Source: Burkholderiales bacterium 39-55-53 (GTDB lineage: Bacteria > Pseudomonadota > Gammaproteobacteria > Burkholderiales > Burkholderiaceae_C). From it: DNA of 64,000 nucleotides. The position numbers and the translations under genes were made by a program. Shown here piece by piece: positions 50,952 through 60,012 of this stretch (its first letter is position 1; every line of letters starts with the position of its first letter). The stretch covers positions 310,001-374,000 of the forward strand of contig NCJK01000002.1 in the NCBI GenBank assembly GCA_002282445.1, given 5' to 3'. Under the pieces are notes generated by a model. That model had not been told where the DNA came from. It saw only the letters and a list, made by a program, of their open reading frames with translations, and ran no database searches.

Positions 50952-51434
50952 TCATGAGTAAGAGTTAAAAACTTTTGATGATCCGTCTTTTTGGATTAGC
51001 AAGACTTGATACGCGTCACGCCTTGCGCCGTAGACAGGACCGTCCATTCCAGGAGATCCGATAGGCATCCCCGGAACGGCAAGACCTAACGCTTGTGGTT
51101 TTTCTTTGAGTAAACGTTGAATGTCTTCGGCTGGCACATGCCCCTCAATCACATATCCACCGACCAGAGCTGTATGACATGAAGCGAACTTTTGAGGCAT
51201 ACCCAGTCGAGCCCGCGCTGCGTTATTACCTTGATCGTTTACTTTCAAAGAAAAATTATTCTTTTCTAAATGAATAATCCAGTCTTTGCAACAGCCACAG
51301 TTAGGGTCTTTCCAGACTTGTATAGCTATAGCGTTTGGGCTGGCTGCAATAGCAATTGAGGACGAGCACATTGAAGCTATTCCCAACAATAGCAACCGCC
51401 TCGTTGAATTTTTTGAACTGTTTTTGTCAGTCAT
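50952..51434 (-). CDS. DUF411 periplasmic metal-binding protein, second operon
   Basis: The 160-residue product starts at the ATG at 51434 (MTDKNSSKNSTRRLLLLG); the longer frame overlaps the cupredoxin gene. It has a signal region followed by the DUF411 motif VWKDPNCGCCKDWI, then LGMPQKFASCHTALVGGYVIEGHVPAEDIQ and the MPIGSPGMDG loop. It is highly similar to the product of 15297-15773. It probably binds copper or silver in the periplasm. Confidence 0.9.
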   Translation of the reverse strand: MTDKNSSKNSTRRLLLLGIASMCSSSIAIAASPNAIAIQVWKDPNCGCCKDWIIHLEKNNFSLKVNDQGNNAARARLGMPQKFASCHTALVGGYVIEGHVPAEDIQRLLKEKPQALGLAVPGMPIGSPGMDGPVYGARRDAYQVLLIQKDGSSKVFNSYS

Positions 51435-51460
51435 TTCAGCAGCCCTTTCCTGTAATGAAA

Positions 51461-51955
51461 TTACTTCTTGCCAACCTTGATCGCGCCCTTCATCCCAGCT
51501 TCGTAGTGGCCTGGCATCAAGCAGGCAAAATTTACGGTTCCAGTCTTCGTGAATTGCCAAACAATTTCGCCTTGCTGTCCTGGAGATAGTGTCACTTTGC
51601 CAGGTTCGTCATGTTCCATATCTGGGAATTTTTTCATCTGCTCCAGATGCTCGAGCAATTCCTTCTGGGTGCCCAGACTCAATTCGTGCTTGACCTTTCC
51701 TTGATTCTTGACAACAAAGCGGACCGTCTCTCCTTGCTTGACCTGAATAGATGAGGGTGTGTAACGCATGTTATCCGTCATATCGACATTGATGGTCTGC
51801 GTTACCTTGGAGGCAACACCTGGTTTGCCAATTGCGGTTTCCTCGTCAGCATGGCCATGCCCACCGGCGTGCTTTCCAGCCGCAAAAGCCGACGCTGACA
51901 GGGTCAGAGCAACCAAAACAAAGATTTGGCGAGAAGTGATGTACTTGGGTTTCAT
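51461..51955 (-). CDS. Periplasmic cupredoxin, second operon
   Basis: The 164-residue protein has a signal peptide (to ASAFAAGK), HAGGHGHADEE and a cupredoxin domain with type-1 copper ligands in KHELSLG and FACLMPGHYEAGM. It is close to the product of 15802-16290. It is encoded directly downstream of the multicopper oxidase and may act with it as a copper or electron carrier. Confidence 0.92.
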   Translation of the reverse strand: MKPKYITSRQIFVLVALTLSASAFAAGKHAGGHGHADEETAIGKPGVASKVTQTINVDMTDNMRYTPSSIQVKQGETVRFVVKNQGKVKHELSLGTQKELLEHLEQMKKFPDMEHDEPGKVTLSPGQQGEIVWQFTKTGTVNFACLMPGHYEAGMKGAIKVGKK

Positions 51956-51977
51956 TCGTTAACTCCGGAAAAAAAAT

Positions 51978-53405
51978 TCAGTGATTGCTATGTGATGAGG
52001 GCTTGCGCACCTTGACTTCGGTCGTTTTGGCGGGCATCTGGGCGCGAGGCATGGACTGCCCACCCTCCGCCTTGAAGCGCGCTGGTTCAGTCAACGGCCC
52101 GGTGTACTCATGGGCTACCGTGCCTTCGGGATGCTTGTACCAACCCGGGTCCTTGTAGTCCCCCGGCTTTTGATTACGGCGGACCTTCAGAACGCTGAAC
52201 ATGCCACCCATTTCGACCGATCCGAAGGGGCCTTGGCCAGTCATCATCGCAGCGGTGTTGTCAGGGATGGGCATTTCCATCTCAGTCATGTCGGCCATAC
52301 CACGCTCACCCATGACCATGTAGTCTGGAATCAGGTTATTGATCTTCTTGGCGATGCCACGGTGATCCACACCAATCAATGTCGGAACGTTATGACCCAT
52401 GGCGTTCATGGTGTGATGGCTTTTGTGACAGTGGAAGGCCCAGTCCCCTTCCTCATCTGCCAGAAACTCGATCTGTCGCATCTGACCGACGGCCACATCG
52501 GTCGTCACTTCATGCCAGCGGGTGCTCTTGGGTGTCGGGCCACCGTCCGTACCAGTGACGAGGAACTCATGGCCGTGCAAATGTATGGGGTGGTTCGTCA
52601 TCGTCAGATTGCCAATGCGAATACGCACCTTGTCGTTCAGGCGAACATTGAGGCTGTCAATGCCTGGAAATATCCGGCTATTCCAGCTCCACAGGTTGAA
52701 GTCCAGCATTGTCATGATCTTGGGGGTGTAGCTGCCCGGATCGATGTCATAGGCGTTGAGTAGGAAGCAGAAGTCTCGCTGGACCTCATCAATCAGATCA
52801 TTCTTGACCTTAGGATGGGTCACCCAAAAGCCCATCATGCCCATGGCCATCTGTGTCATCTCATCAGCATGCGGGTGGTACATGAAGGTGCCAGGCCGGC
52901 GCGCGACGAACTCGTAAACAAACGTCTTGCCGGAGGGAATAGCCGGCTGGTTCAGTCCGGCCACACCGTCCATGCCGTTGGGCAGGCGCTGCCCGTGCCA
53001 GTGAATGGAGGTATGCTCTGGCAGCTTGTTGGTCACGAAGATCCGTACGCGATCGCCCTCGACCACTTCAATCGTGGGCCCCGGGCTCTGGCCGTTGTAG
53101 CCCCAGAGATGGGCTTTAAAGCCAGGGGCCATTTCCCGCACTACTGGTTCGGCGACCAGGTGAAATTCCTTGACGCCTTGATTCATGCGCCATGGCAAAG
53201 TCCATCCATTCAGCGTCACCACCGGGTTGTAGGCGCGTCCGCTGTTGGGGACAAGCGGCGCCATGGTGTTAGGGCTGGTCTGTATTACAGGCTCAGGCAG
53301 AGCGGTCATCGCCACGCGGCTGACCGCGCTGGCGGCCACGGCACCACCAGCAATCCCGGCGTACTTAAAAAAGTCTCTTCTGGAAGTCATCGTTGTATCT
53401 TTCAT
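51978..53405 (-). CDS. Tat-exported multicopper oxidase, second operon
   Basis: The 475-residue enzyme has a Tat signal (MTSRRDFFKYAGIAGG, with an alternative ATG at 53390). Copper ligand motifs are HWHGQR, YHPHADEM, HPIHLHGHEF and FHCHKSHHTMNAMGH. It is very similar along its full length to the enzyme at 16319-17731, differing mainly in the signal region and in surface positions. Periplasmic Cu(I) oxidation is inferred. The TolC-like gene ends directly before its start. Confidence 0.93.
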   Translation of the reverse strand: MKDTTMTSRRDFFKYAGIAGGAVAASAVSRVAMTALPEPVIQTSPNTMAPLVPNSGRAYNPVVTLNGWTLPWRMNQGVKEFHLVAEPVVREMAPGFKAHLWGYNGQSPGPTIEVVEGDRVRIFVTNKLPEHTSIHWHGQRLPNGMDGVAGLNQPAIPSGKTFVYEFVARRPGTFMYHPHADEMTQMAMGMMGFWVTHPKVKNDLIDEVQRDFCFLLNAYDIDPGSYTPKIMTMLDFNLWSWNSRIFPGIDSLNVRLNDKVRIRIGNLTMTNHPIHLHGHEFLVTGTDGGPTPKSTRWHEVTTDVAVGQMRQIEFLADEEGDWAFHCHKSHHTMNAMGHNVPTLIGVDHRGIAKKINNLIPDYMVMGERGMADMTEMEMPIPDNTAAMMTGQGPFGSVEMGGMFSVLKVRRNQKPGDYKDPGWYKHPEGTVAHEYTGPLTEPARFKAEGGQSMPRAQMPAKTTEVKVRKPSSHSNH

Positions 53406-54839
53406 TCAATGAGGCGCAGCGCCACCGGCTGGCGCACTGGGCATGGCTGCCAGCGGAGTGTTCATCGGTCGCCCGACCAGTGAGGCTTGTAGCGCGGCAT
53501 CCGCTAGCCAAAACTGCTGCTCGGCTCCGATCGCAGCCATGACCGTAGAGACCTGATCACGTGAGTCCGCCAGCAACTCGAAGATGCCGATGATCATTCC
53601 GTTGTAGCGCAGTTGGTTCTCTTCTGAGATCACCTTACGAAGCGGTATCACCTCGTCCCGGTTGTGCCGTGCAATGTCATAAGCCGTGCGATAGGAGGAG
53701 TAGCTTTCTCGCAAGCTTGAACCCGCCGAGCGGACGGTCGCCTCAAGCTGATTGGCTGCGGCCAAGGTGCGTGCGTTCATGGCATCGCGCTGCATGCCCC
53801 CCCAATCAAAGATGGGCAGGCGTACCGCGATTTCATACCCTCGCGCTACGCTGCGCTCACCCGCCACACTGTTCGTGCTGGTGTTGCGCATGGCGGTCAG
53901 TTCGATGTCGGTGATGCTGGTGACCATGTTCAAACCCTGGGCTCTGGCGGAAGCATCCAGTGTGCTTTGGGCAAGACGGATGTCGAGGCGGTTACGCGTA
54001 GCAAACGTCGCAACGCCCTGCGGATCGAGCGCCTGTTTGGGTAGTTCAGGCAAGCGGTCCGGTAGTTTGAGCATCTGTGCCTGTTGGGCATCCAGACCGA
54101 GTACGCGTACGAGCTCTTCGCGGGCAGCCGTTACTTGGTGAGTTGCTGTTGCCAATCGGGTCCCTGCGTCCGCAGAGAAGGCCTGCTCACGAGCCCGTGT
54201 GAGGCGGTTGAAGTTGCCTATGGCCTGCATCCTGCGAGCCAGTTCGGCACTCGCTGCAGCGCTTTCATACACCTGCTTGGCATACTGAAGCGTCTGTTGC
54301 GCAGCCACGGCGCGGACCCATGCCTGGCGCACGCGGGTGACCTGGTCGACCACATCACTCGACAGTCGCAGATGGGCCACTTCGATGCGACGGTTGGCGA
54401 TTCCCTGGCGACTAGGCAGTGTCAGGATATCGAGCAGGCCGAAGGAAAGCGTACGGTTTAACTCCAGCGCATCACCGGCCACCATGCGTTCCAGGGAGAA
54501 GACCGGGTTTGCAATTCTGCCCACCTGTGCCGCATCTGCGGACTCCGCCCAACCTTGAGCCAGCAGCGCCTGGAGCGATGGGCTGTTGACGAGCGCCAGC
54601 TGGACCGCCTCGCGCTGACCCAGAATGTTTTGAAGCAGCTTCTGGGCCGCCTGCGCACGCTGTTCGCGCTCATCGGCAGTCCGCGCGAGAGAAATCTGCC
54701 CTTCGGCAAAACTCTTGGCCTCCTCGTTCACCCGGGCAACGTTTTGTTCGAGGCTAACAGTGGCGCAACCGGCAAGCGTGGCCAAGGCGATCGCGGATAG
54801 CGCCAGTTTCCCTAGCGAGGTGCTTGGGATGCGCTTCAT
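53406..54839 (-). CDS. TolC-family outer-membrane lipoprotein, second operon
   Basis: The 477-residue protein has a lipobox signal (LATLAGCATVSLEQN) and TolC-type helical repeats (REAVQLALVNSPSLQALLAQGWAES, VTRVRQAWVRAVAAQQTL, VRLPIFDWGGMQRDAM). It has no RND or ABC pump encoded with it, matching its paralogue at 17744-19171. The start overlaps the small periplasmic gene by 4 bp. Function with the multicopper oxidase or a pump encoded elsewhere is inferred. Confidence 0.9.
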   Translation of the reverse strand: MKRIPSTSLGKLALSAIALATLAGCATVSLEQNVARVNEEAKSFAEGQISLARTADEREQRAQAAQKLLQNILGQREAVQLALVNSPSLQALLAQGWAESADAAQVGRIANPVFSLERMVAGDALELNRTLSFGLLDILTLPSRQGIANRRIEVAHLRLSSDVVDQVTRVRQAWVRAVAAQQTLQYAKQVYESAAASAELARRMQAIGNFNRLTRAREQAFSADAGTRLATATHQVTAAREELVRVLGLDAQQAQMLKLPDRLPELPKQALDPQGVATFATRNRLDIRLAQSTLDASARAQGLNMVTSITDIELTAMRNTSTNSVAGERSVARGYEIAVRLPIFDWGGMQRDAMNARTLAAANQLEATVRSAGSSLRESYSSYRTAYDIARHNRDEVIPLRKVISEENQLRYNGMIIGIFELLADSRDQVSTVMAAIGAEQQFWLADAALQASLVGRPMNTPLAAMPSAPAGGAAPH

Positions 54840-55159
54840 GGCTTGACTCCCCCATGATGACTAGATTGCGTATCAGGCACTTCAGAGGCATCCTTTAGGG
54901 CCTCACCTGTCGCGACCTCCTTGGCATAGCTGCGCCAGCCTCCAATACGACCTACCAAGTCGTTGGCTTTGACCCAGGACTGAATGGCCTGGTCGTTGTA
55001 GGGGCGGAAGTCACTAAGTGCAGACTTGTACTCAACTTCCACCACCGAAAGATTTTTCACGGGCTCTTTGTTGGCTTGGGCCGCGGCTACACCAGCTAAC
55101 ATGGCACAACTCAGGGCGAGACATGTCTGTGCGAATAATAGTGAACGTCTGACGAGCAT
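54836..55159 (-). CDS. Small periplasmic protein, first gene of second copper operon
   Basis: The 107-residue protein has a signal peptide (LLFAQTCLALSCAMLAGVAAAQ) and a mature domain with VEVEYKSALSDFRPYNDQAIQSW, IGGWRSYAKEV and a terminal SSHHGGVKP. It is paralogous to the product of 19168-19479. Its gene is divergent from copR, so this is where the operon promoter should lie (55160-55312). Confidence 0.82.
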   Translation of the reverse strand: MLVRRSLLFAQTCLALSCAMLAGVAAAQANKEPVKNLSVVEVEYKSALSDFRPYNDQAIQSWVKANDLVGRIGGWRSYAKEVATGEALKDASEVPDTQSSHHGGVKP

Positions 55160-55234
55160 GGTTTCCTCAATGTGATCGGTAACATAGACAGGGGGAATTA
55201 TTAAAATACCAAGTCGTCAGCACGATGTCGAAAA

Positions 55235-55252
55235 GATTACATATTTGTCATC
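55235..55252 (+). promoter_or_regulatory. Candidate CopR/CusR box
   Basis: GATTACAT-AT-TTGTCATC is an imperfect dyad with 6 of 8 arm positions complementary. It resembles the CusR/CopR-type box with TTGTCAT arms. It lies in the divergent gap between the copper operon and the regulator gene. Confidence 0.5.
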
Positions 55253-55312
55253 TCGCCATCGCAATAAATGGAAGTCGTCATACTCAGGTCTGCCAAAGAG
55301 GGTCAGTTGCCA

Positions 55313-55996
55313 ATGAAAATTTTGATTGTGGAAGATGAGCCTAAGACCGGGGCATATCTGCGCCAGGGACTGATCGAGGCCGGTTTCGTTGTGGACTTGG
55401 CCAGAAATGGGCCCGACGGCCTTCACCTAGCTCTTGGCGGTAACTACGATCTCGCGATCCTGGATGTGATGATGCCGGGCATGAGCGGTTGGGAGGTCCT
55501 GCAGGCGATACGTCATGAAGGCCTACAAGTGCCAGCCATGTTTCTCACCGCCCGCGATCAGGTGGAAGATCGCGTGAAGGGGCTTGAATTAGGCGCCGAC
55601 GATTACCTCGTCAAGCCGTTTTCCTTTGCCGAGCTCTTGGCCCGAGTTCGCACCATTGTGCGCCGCGGTCGTAGTGGCACCGAATCCACGATCTTGCAGG
55701 TGGCAGACCTCCAACTTGATCTGCTACGCCGCCGCGTCACCCGAGACGGCAAGCGCCTTAATCTCACCGCCAAGGAGTTTGGATTGCTAGAACTGCTGAT
55801 GCGTAGGCAGGGAGAAGTCCTGCCCAGGTCGCTGATCGCCTCTCAGGTTTGGGACATGAACTTCGACAGCGACACTAACGTCATCGAGGTGGCCATGAGG
55901 CGTCTGCGCGTCAAGATCGATGATGATCACCAGTTCAAGCTGATCCAAACTGTACGCGGCATGGGCTACGTGCTCGAAGCGCCGGAGGGTCGCTAG
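55313..55996 (+). CDS. copR: Copper-responsive OmpR-family response regulator (CopR/CusR)
   Basis: The 227-residue regulator starts at the ATG at 55313 ([18 protein letters not shown]). The receiver domain has the phospho-acceptor in [17 protein letters not shown] and Lys in [10 protein letters not shown]. The C-terminal winged helix ([31 protein letters not shown]) is of OmpR type. Heavy-metal regulators of this group activate divergent copper genes after phosphorylation by the cognate kinase, which follows immediately at 55997. Confidence 0.94.
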   Translation: MKILIVEDEPKTGAYLRQGLIEAGFVVDLARNGPDGLHLALGGNYDLAILDVMMPGMSGWEVLQAIRHEGLQVPAMFLTARDQVEDRVKGLELGADDYLVKPFSFAELLARVRTIVRRGRSGTESTILQVADLQLDLLRRRVTRDGKRLNLTAKEFGLLELLMRRQGEVLPRSLIASQVWDMNFDSDTNVIEVAMRRLRVKIDDDHQFKLIQTVRGMGYVLEAPEGR

Positions 55997-57418
55997 ATGT
56001 TTCGCAGGCTGTCACTGACATCCCGCCTCACCATCTTTTTTATAGCGCTGGCCAGTTCGGTCATCCTGGGCTTTGCGCTTCTTTTCATGGTAGAGGCTGA
56101 TAGGCACTTCGTCGACCTCGATAGCGCCGCCTTGGATGATAAAAAGCACCTGATCGAGGGCATTCTGGCCAGTTCTCGATCCCATGAAGAAGCTCGCAGT
56201 CGCCTGAACGAAGCATTGAGCCATCACCACGGCCTTTACGCTCTGGTCAAAGGACCGCAGGGTGAAAAGTTGTACCAGACCAACGGATACAGCGGCCCGA
56301 CTACGCAAGCATCATTCATCACGAATGACGACGGCCACGGGCTTCAGTCTTGGAGGAGTGGCGGTCGCGAGTTCCATGAGATGAGCTTTACTGCTGGCAT
56401 GGTTCAGGGAATGGCCGGGCCGCTCCAAATATCACTCGCCGTCGATACGCAGCACCACCAAGAATTCATGAGGGAGCTCCGGCGCAGCATTGCGATCTAT
56501 GCTGTGCTGGCCATTCTTCTAAGCGGATTCTTGGCTTGGTTCGCGGCTCATCAAGGCATGTCTCCGCTGCGCGCAATGAAACGTCGCGCCGCTGCAGTGA
56601 CAGGCCAACAGTTGCAAGAGCGCATGCCCGAGGATGCCGTCCCGATTGAAATGGCAGATTTGGCAAGGGAACTCAATGAGATGTTGGGTCGCCTGCAGAA
56701 CGACTTCAAACAGCTTGCTGATTTTGCGGCGGATTTGGCACATGAACTTCGCACACCCATCAGCAATCTCCTCACCCAAACACAGGTGACGCTGTCCACC
56801 CAACGCGACCTTAAGACATACCAAGATACGCTGGCGTCCAACGCAGAGGAATTGCAGCGTTTGGCTCGGGTGGTATCAGACATGCTATTCCTCGCCAAGA
56901 CAGAGCGGGGGGTAGACCTGCCCCATAAGGAGTCCTTCTCGGCAGCACAAGGAGCTCGCGAACTCGTTGAATTTTATGAAGCCGTTGCGGACGAAAAACG
57001 CATCTTGATGAGCGTGGAAGGTGATGGGCGAATCTATGGCGATCGTTTGATGTTCAGACGTGCCTTGAGCAACCTCCTATCCAATGCGCTCAGGCATGCA
57101 CCAGTCGGCGGTGTCGTGGGCGTCAGAATCGAAAGTTCGTCGCGTGGAATTGAAGTCACTGTCAAAAACACGGGCAAGGAGATTCCATTGGATGTCCAGC
57201 AGAGAGTCTTCGAGCGCTTCTATCGCGCAGACTCAGCACGCAGGCACCCAGCTTCTGACGGGGCAGGCTTGGGGCTGTCGATTACCAAAGCCATCGTCGA
57301 GGCCCATGGCGGGGCGATCTCGGTTACTTCAGACCAGGAGTGGACTCGATTCAGGCTTGTTTTTCCAGGGCTTCAAGCAAGGATGAGGCAAGCGACTGAA
57401 CTACTTAGTCGGCCCTGA
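55997..57418 (+). CDS. copS: Heavy-metal sensor histidine kinase (CopS/CusS)
   Basis: The 473-residue inner-membrane kinase has two transmembrane segments (about 11-30 and 160-182) around a periplasmic sensor domain. A HAMP region and a HisKA domain with the phospho-acceptor His in DLAHELRTPISNL follow. The HATPase region has the motifs FRRALSNLLSNALRHAP and GAGLGLSI. The periplasmic domain contains SHHHG and several other His, consistent with copper or silver sensing. It follows copR directly. Confidence 0.94.
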   Translation: MFRRLSLTSRLTIFFIALASSVILGFALLFMVEADRHFVDLDSAALDDKKHLIEGILASSRSHEEARSRLNEALSHHHGLYALVKGPQGEKLYQTNGYSGPTTQASFITNDDGHGLQSWRSGGREFHEMSFTAGMVQGMAGPLQISLAVDTQHHQEFMRELRRSIAIYAVLAILLSGFLAWFAAHQGMSPLRAMKRRAAAVTGQQLQERMPEDAVPIEMADLARELNEMLGRLQNDFKQLADFAADLAHELRTPISNLLTQTQVTLSTQRDLKTYQDTLASNAEELQRLARVVSDMLFLAKTERGVDLPHKESFSAAQGARELVEFYEAVADEKRILMSVEGDGRIYGDRLMFRRALSNLLSNALRHAPVGGVVGVRIESSSRGIEVTVKNTGKEIPLDVQQRVFERFYRADSARRHPASDGAGLGLSITKAIVEAHGGAISVTSDQEWTRFRLVFPGLQARMRQATELLSRP

Positions 57419-57432
57419 ATAACGCCTTTTGC

Positions 57433-57825
57433 GTGAACAAGAGAGGGCCGGATCGCGCTGTACCGATTCATAACAACCGCCGCAGCGGGCGCAAACAAAT
57501 GAGACTGCCCAATGAGCAATCAAGGCGACCGGGGAAACTGCTGCGGCCGTGGGACGTGGCGGCCACACCGCTGGAACTGGCGCTGGCCAGGGGCCACCGG
57601 TGGTTGGCAATGCTGGAGTACGGCAAGTTGAAAAACCTGACTGAAATTGTAGCGCTGGAGGGAGTCGACAACAGCTACGTCAGCCGGATGGTGAATTTGA
57701 CTACGCTGGCACCGGACATCGTCGAGGCGATTTTGGAGGATACGCTGCCGGATCACCTGACGCTGTTTGATCTTGCGGTGGACCCGCCTGCGCTGTGGGA
57801 GGAGCAGCGGTTACGGATTTGGTGA
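57433..57825 (+). CDS. Small helix-turn-helix-like protein near the right transposon end
   Basis: The frame gives 130 residues from a GTG at 57433; an ATG at 57499 is an alternative. The core (RGHRWLAMLEYGKLKNLTEIVALEGVDNSYVSRMVNLTTLAPDIVEAILEDTLPDHLTLFDL) matches the small proteins and recombinase C-termini that carry an HTH of the form ITELAEHEGIxxSYMxRVLRL. It probably binds DNA. It follows copS by 14 bases and may be a remnant of a recombinase. Confidence 0.65.
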   Translation: MNKRGPDRAVPIHNNRRSGRKQMRLPNEQSRRPGKLLRPWDVAATPLELALARGHRWLAMLEYGKLKNLTEIVALEGVDNSYVSRMVNLTTLAPDIVEAILEDTLPDHLTLFDLAVDPPALWEEQRLRIW

Positions 57826-57946
57826 GACGGGACTGTAAAAGATAGTGATGGCGACTGACTCCAAGACAGCGGGGTGTCTGTAAAGCCAGCACCAGACCGC
57901 CCGATCATGTTCGCATAAGCACGGATCGCATACGCGGCATGTCGAG

Positions 57947-58116
57947 TGACCGGTATTTCAATTACAACGGTCCTCGTAGCTCCTCCCGCTTAAATGACCG
58001 GTAGTAATCGCCGCAACTATGACGTCCACTTACCGCGAGTGACTACAACCAGCCTAAATCACAGATTGATACAACAACAGCATCGTCCGCTTTTGGCCGA
58101 ATCACTGGAATACGCA
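57947..58116 (-). repeat. Right transposon end with TGACCGGTA repeats
   Basis: TGACCGGTA occurs at 57947-57955 and 57995-58003. The terminal inverted copy CTGGAATACGCA is at 58105-58116. The 276-base stretch 57826-58101 has no gene and consists of this end region. Confidence 0.6.
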
Positions 58117-58121
58117 CCAAA
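58117..58121 (+). repeat. Target-site duplication, right (CCAAA)
   Basis: Same pentamer as at 46120-46124, immediately outside the right inverted terminus. Confidence 0.85.
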
Positions 58122-58674
58122 CTTCATCAACTGCAATCTGACCCAGCAGCTTTGTCTTTTGAGTTTCATTTAGGTCGTTGTAGTTGAATACGCCTTTGGA
58201 TCTTGGATGTTTTTTGGCTATGTGATTAGCTAGCTTAGCAAGCGTCTTTGTGGGGCCGATACCCACGCAAACAGGAATACCTGTCCATCTGAACACCCGA
58301 TCTCGCATTTCATAGCTAAGGTCTCTAAGCTTTGGGATGCCAGTCAGATCTAGAAAACTCTCATCAATCGAATACACCTCTTGCCGAGGCGCGTAACTAG
58401 CCAAGATAGACATGACACGGTTTGATATGTCCGCATAGAGTGCATAGTTGCTACTAAGCGCCAAGATGCCGTGTTCTTCTGCAAGCTCTTTGCATTCAAA
58501 CCAAGGCTGCCCCATCTTGATACCTAGCTCTTTAGCTTCGTTGGAACGCGAAACAGCACACCCGTCGTTATTGGAAAGAACAACAACAGGAACGTTTCTC
58601 AAGTCCGGACGGAAAACCCTCTCACAACTCACATAGAAGTTGTTGCAGTCCACCAAAGCAATCTGGGCAGTCAT
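58117..58674 (-). pseudogene. umuC: umuC 5' fragment (N-terminal part of Y-family DNA polymerase)
   Basis: 186 codons from the ATG at 58674 encode the UmuC palm and fingers: [16 protein letters not shown] (catalytic Asp), [24 protein letters not shown] (catalytic Asp-Glu) and [23 protein letters not shown]. After the VDEVW codons the frame enters the transposon and stops at 58102, adding four foreign residues. The gene overlaps the upstream nuclease gene by ATGA. Both catalytic motifs are intact, but the DNA-binding little finger is separated by 12 kb. Confidence 0.93.
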
Positions 58675-59519
58675 AACGCAACTTCTTCAAACTTCACCGT
58701 CTTGAGCATGATAGGTTTGACCAAGATCTTGTAGCTGTCGAGATCAAAGTCATGGAGCTTGAATTCAATCAGTCTTCTGGGTGCTTCTGTCCTAGAGCAC
58801 TGAGTTCCAAGGTAACACCAGTTATTGACTCTATGGCGTTGCACCCAATCGCCTGACTCTTCGATCAAATCAATGGGGCCATTGAAAGGCCACACCTCAA
58901 CTTGCAAATCAATCAGAGCTGAAAAGAGTCGCTGCTCATGCACCCGTCTGTCTTCTTGGCCTACGCATGCACCTAAGCATGTTTTGATTTGAAATCCAAA
59001 ACAGCCTCGCTTGGAAGTCTGCTCTAGTCCAAGCACTGACAAGCAAAGCAAGTGCTGCTGAGCCAACTCTCTAAGCTTGGCATTCGCCGCGTGGGTTGAG
59101 GAAAATAATCCATACAGCCCTGGTGTTTCGCCAAGGCTGATTGTTTTGCTATCGACTACTTCAGGCATTACACCCTGCTCTGTTTGTTTTAGTCGTATGG
59201 AGCACAAGGTACGAACACGGCGAAGGCGTTGATTGAACAACGGGTTTTGCTCTTTGATCATTCGCGACTCAAGCAACAGAGCCCCTATCTCCCCTGCCGT
59301 TTCAATGAAGTCGATTCGACGAGTCTGAGCAATCATGCTGGCTTCATCTGGCGCTCTCAAGTGGCTCATCACACGGGCACGAATATCTACGCTTTTACCT
59401 ATATAAAGAGGAAGCGTTCCCTCACCTCTGAAAATGTAGACACCAGGTGTGCGTGGCAATGCCACCAGACTTTCTGGATCGATCCTGTGCTCTAGGGTTG
59501 CAAAATCCAAACGTGCCAT
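58671..59519 (-). CDS. cho: GIY-YIG nuclease, Cho-like excinuclease homologue
   Basis: The 282-residue product has an N-terminal GIY-YIG endonuclease domain ([33 protein letters not shown], residues about 23-55) and [19 protein letters not shown]. Length matches Cho, the SOS-induced UvrC homologue that incises damaged DNA. It lies between umuD and umuC in one transcript (overlap with umuC; 3-base gap from umuD), so it should be controlled by the LexA box upstream of umuD. The cysteines in [19 protein letters not shown] are typical of this family. Confidence 0.85.
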   Translation of the reverse strand: MARLDFATLEHRIDPESLVALPRTPGVYIFRGEGTLPLYIGKSVDIRARVMSHLRAPDEASMIAQTRRIDFIETAGEIGALLLESRMIKEQNPLFNQRLRRVRTLCSIRLKQTEQGVMPEVVDSKTISLGETPGLYGLFSSTHAANAKLRELAQQHLLCLSVLGLEQTSKRGCFGFQIKTCLGACVGQEDRRVHEQRLFSALIDLQVEVWPFNGPIDLIEESGDWVQRHRVNNWCYLGTQCSRTEAPRRLIEFKLHDFDLDSYKILVKPIMLKTVKFEEVAL

Positions 59520-59522
59520 GGC

Positions 59523-59963
59523 TTAACAAAGCTTGTGCAAGTTGAATGTGACTACCCCCCAGACCAGGAAATCATCTTCTTCCTTGATCAGCCGTGCAGG
59601 ATAGATTGGATTCTCAGCGACCAACTTCACAACCCCACCTCGTCGATAGAGCCGTTTAACGGTGAACTCATTGTTCAACTGGGCAATCACGATGTTGTTG
59701 TGCTTTGGATCCATGCTGCGGTCTACTACCAGCGCATCTCCCTCATAAATCCCAGCCCCGGTCATTGAGTCTCCCTTGACCCGAAAAATGTATGTAGCTT
59801 CTTTGTTACGGATAAGCTGCTTATTGAGATCAATCCGCTCTTGAGCGTGGTCGGCAGCTGGAGATGGAAACCCTGCAGGAATGTTCCAGCCGCATACATC
59901 AAGCGTGATGCTGACGTCAGAGACAAAAACTGGCTGTGGAGTCGAATAATTTTCTACATACAT
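59523..59963 (-). CDS. umuD: UmuD-like SOS mutagenesis protease
   Basis: The 146-residue protein is the LexA/S24 family partner of polymerase V. The self-cleavage site C24-G25 (LDVCGWNIPAGF) is present. The catalytic pair is S66 (VKGDSMTGAGI) and K103 (FTVKRLY), 37 residues apart as in E. coli UmuD. RecA-dependent cleavage would give UmuD'. The gene starts 14 bases from a LexA box. Confidence 0.94.
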   Translation of the reverse strand: MYVENYSTPQPVFVSDVSITLDVCGWNIPAGFPSPAADHAQERIDLNKQLIRNKEATYIFRVKGDSMTGAGIYEGDALVVDRSMDPKHNNIVIAQLNNEFTVKRLYRRGGVVKLVAENPIYPARLIKEEDDFLVWGVVTFNLHKLC

Positions 59964-59976
59964 GCCGATGAATATA

Positions 59977-59992
59977 CTGTATATTCATCCAG
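59977..59992 (-). promoter_or_regulatory. LexA box of the umuD operon
   Basis: On the minus strand the sequence reads CTG-GATGAATATA-CAG, an exact CTG-N10-CAG SOS box. It is 14 bases upstream of the umuD start codon. Confidence 0.85.
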
Positions 59993-60012
59993 CTTATAAG
60001 TACACAAATGGA

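Larger units (their letters stand above)
46125..58116. mobile_element. 12 kb IS21-type transposon carrying copper resistance, inserted in umuC
   Basis: The ends are TGCGTATTCCAG (46125-46136) and its inverted copy CTGGAATACGCA (58105-58116), with 5-base duplications outside. The element encodes IstA and IstB at the left end, then two unknown genes, a copper operon and a two-component system. It ends with an unknown helix-turn-helix-like gene. Subterminal TGACC repeats at both ends are typical of IS21-family IstA-binding sites. The whole segment is visibly more GC-rich than its surroundings. It appears to have moved as one unit although the istA-proximal IS end is not recognisable. Confidence 0.82.

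Noticed and set aside
52110-52763. Plus-strand frame of 217 codons
   Set aside because: It is antisense to the multicopper oxidase; its His-rich look reflects the complement of that gene.
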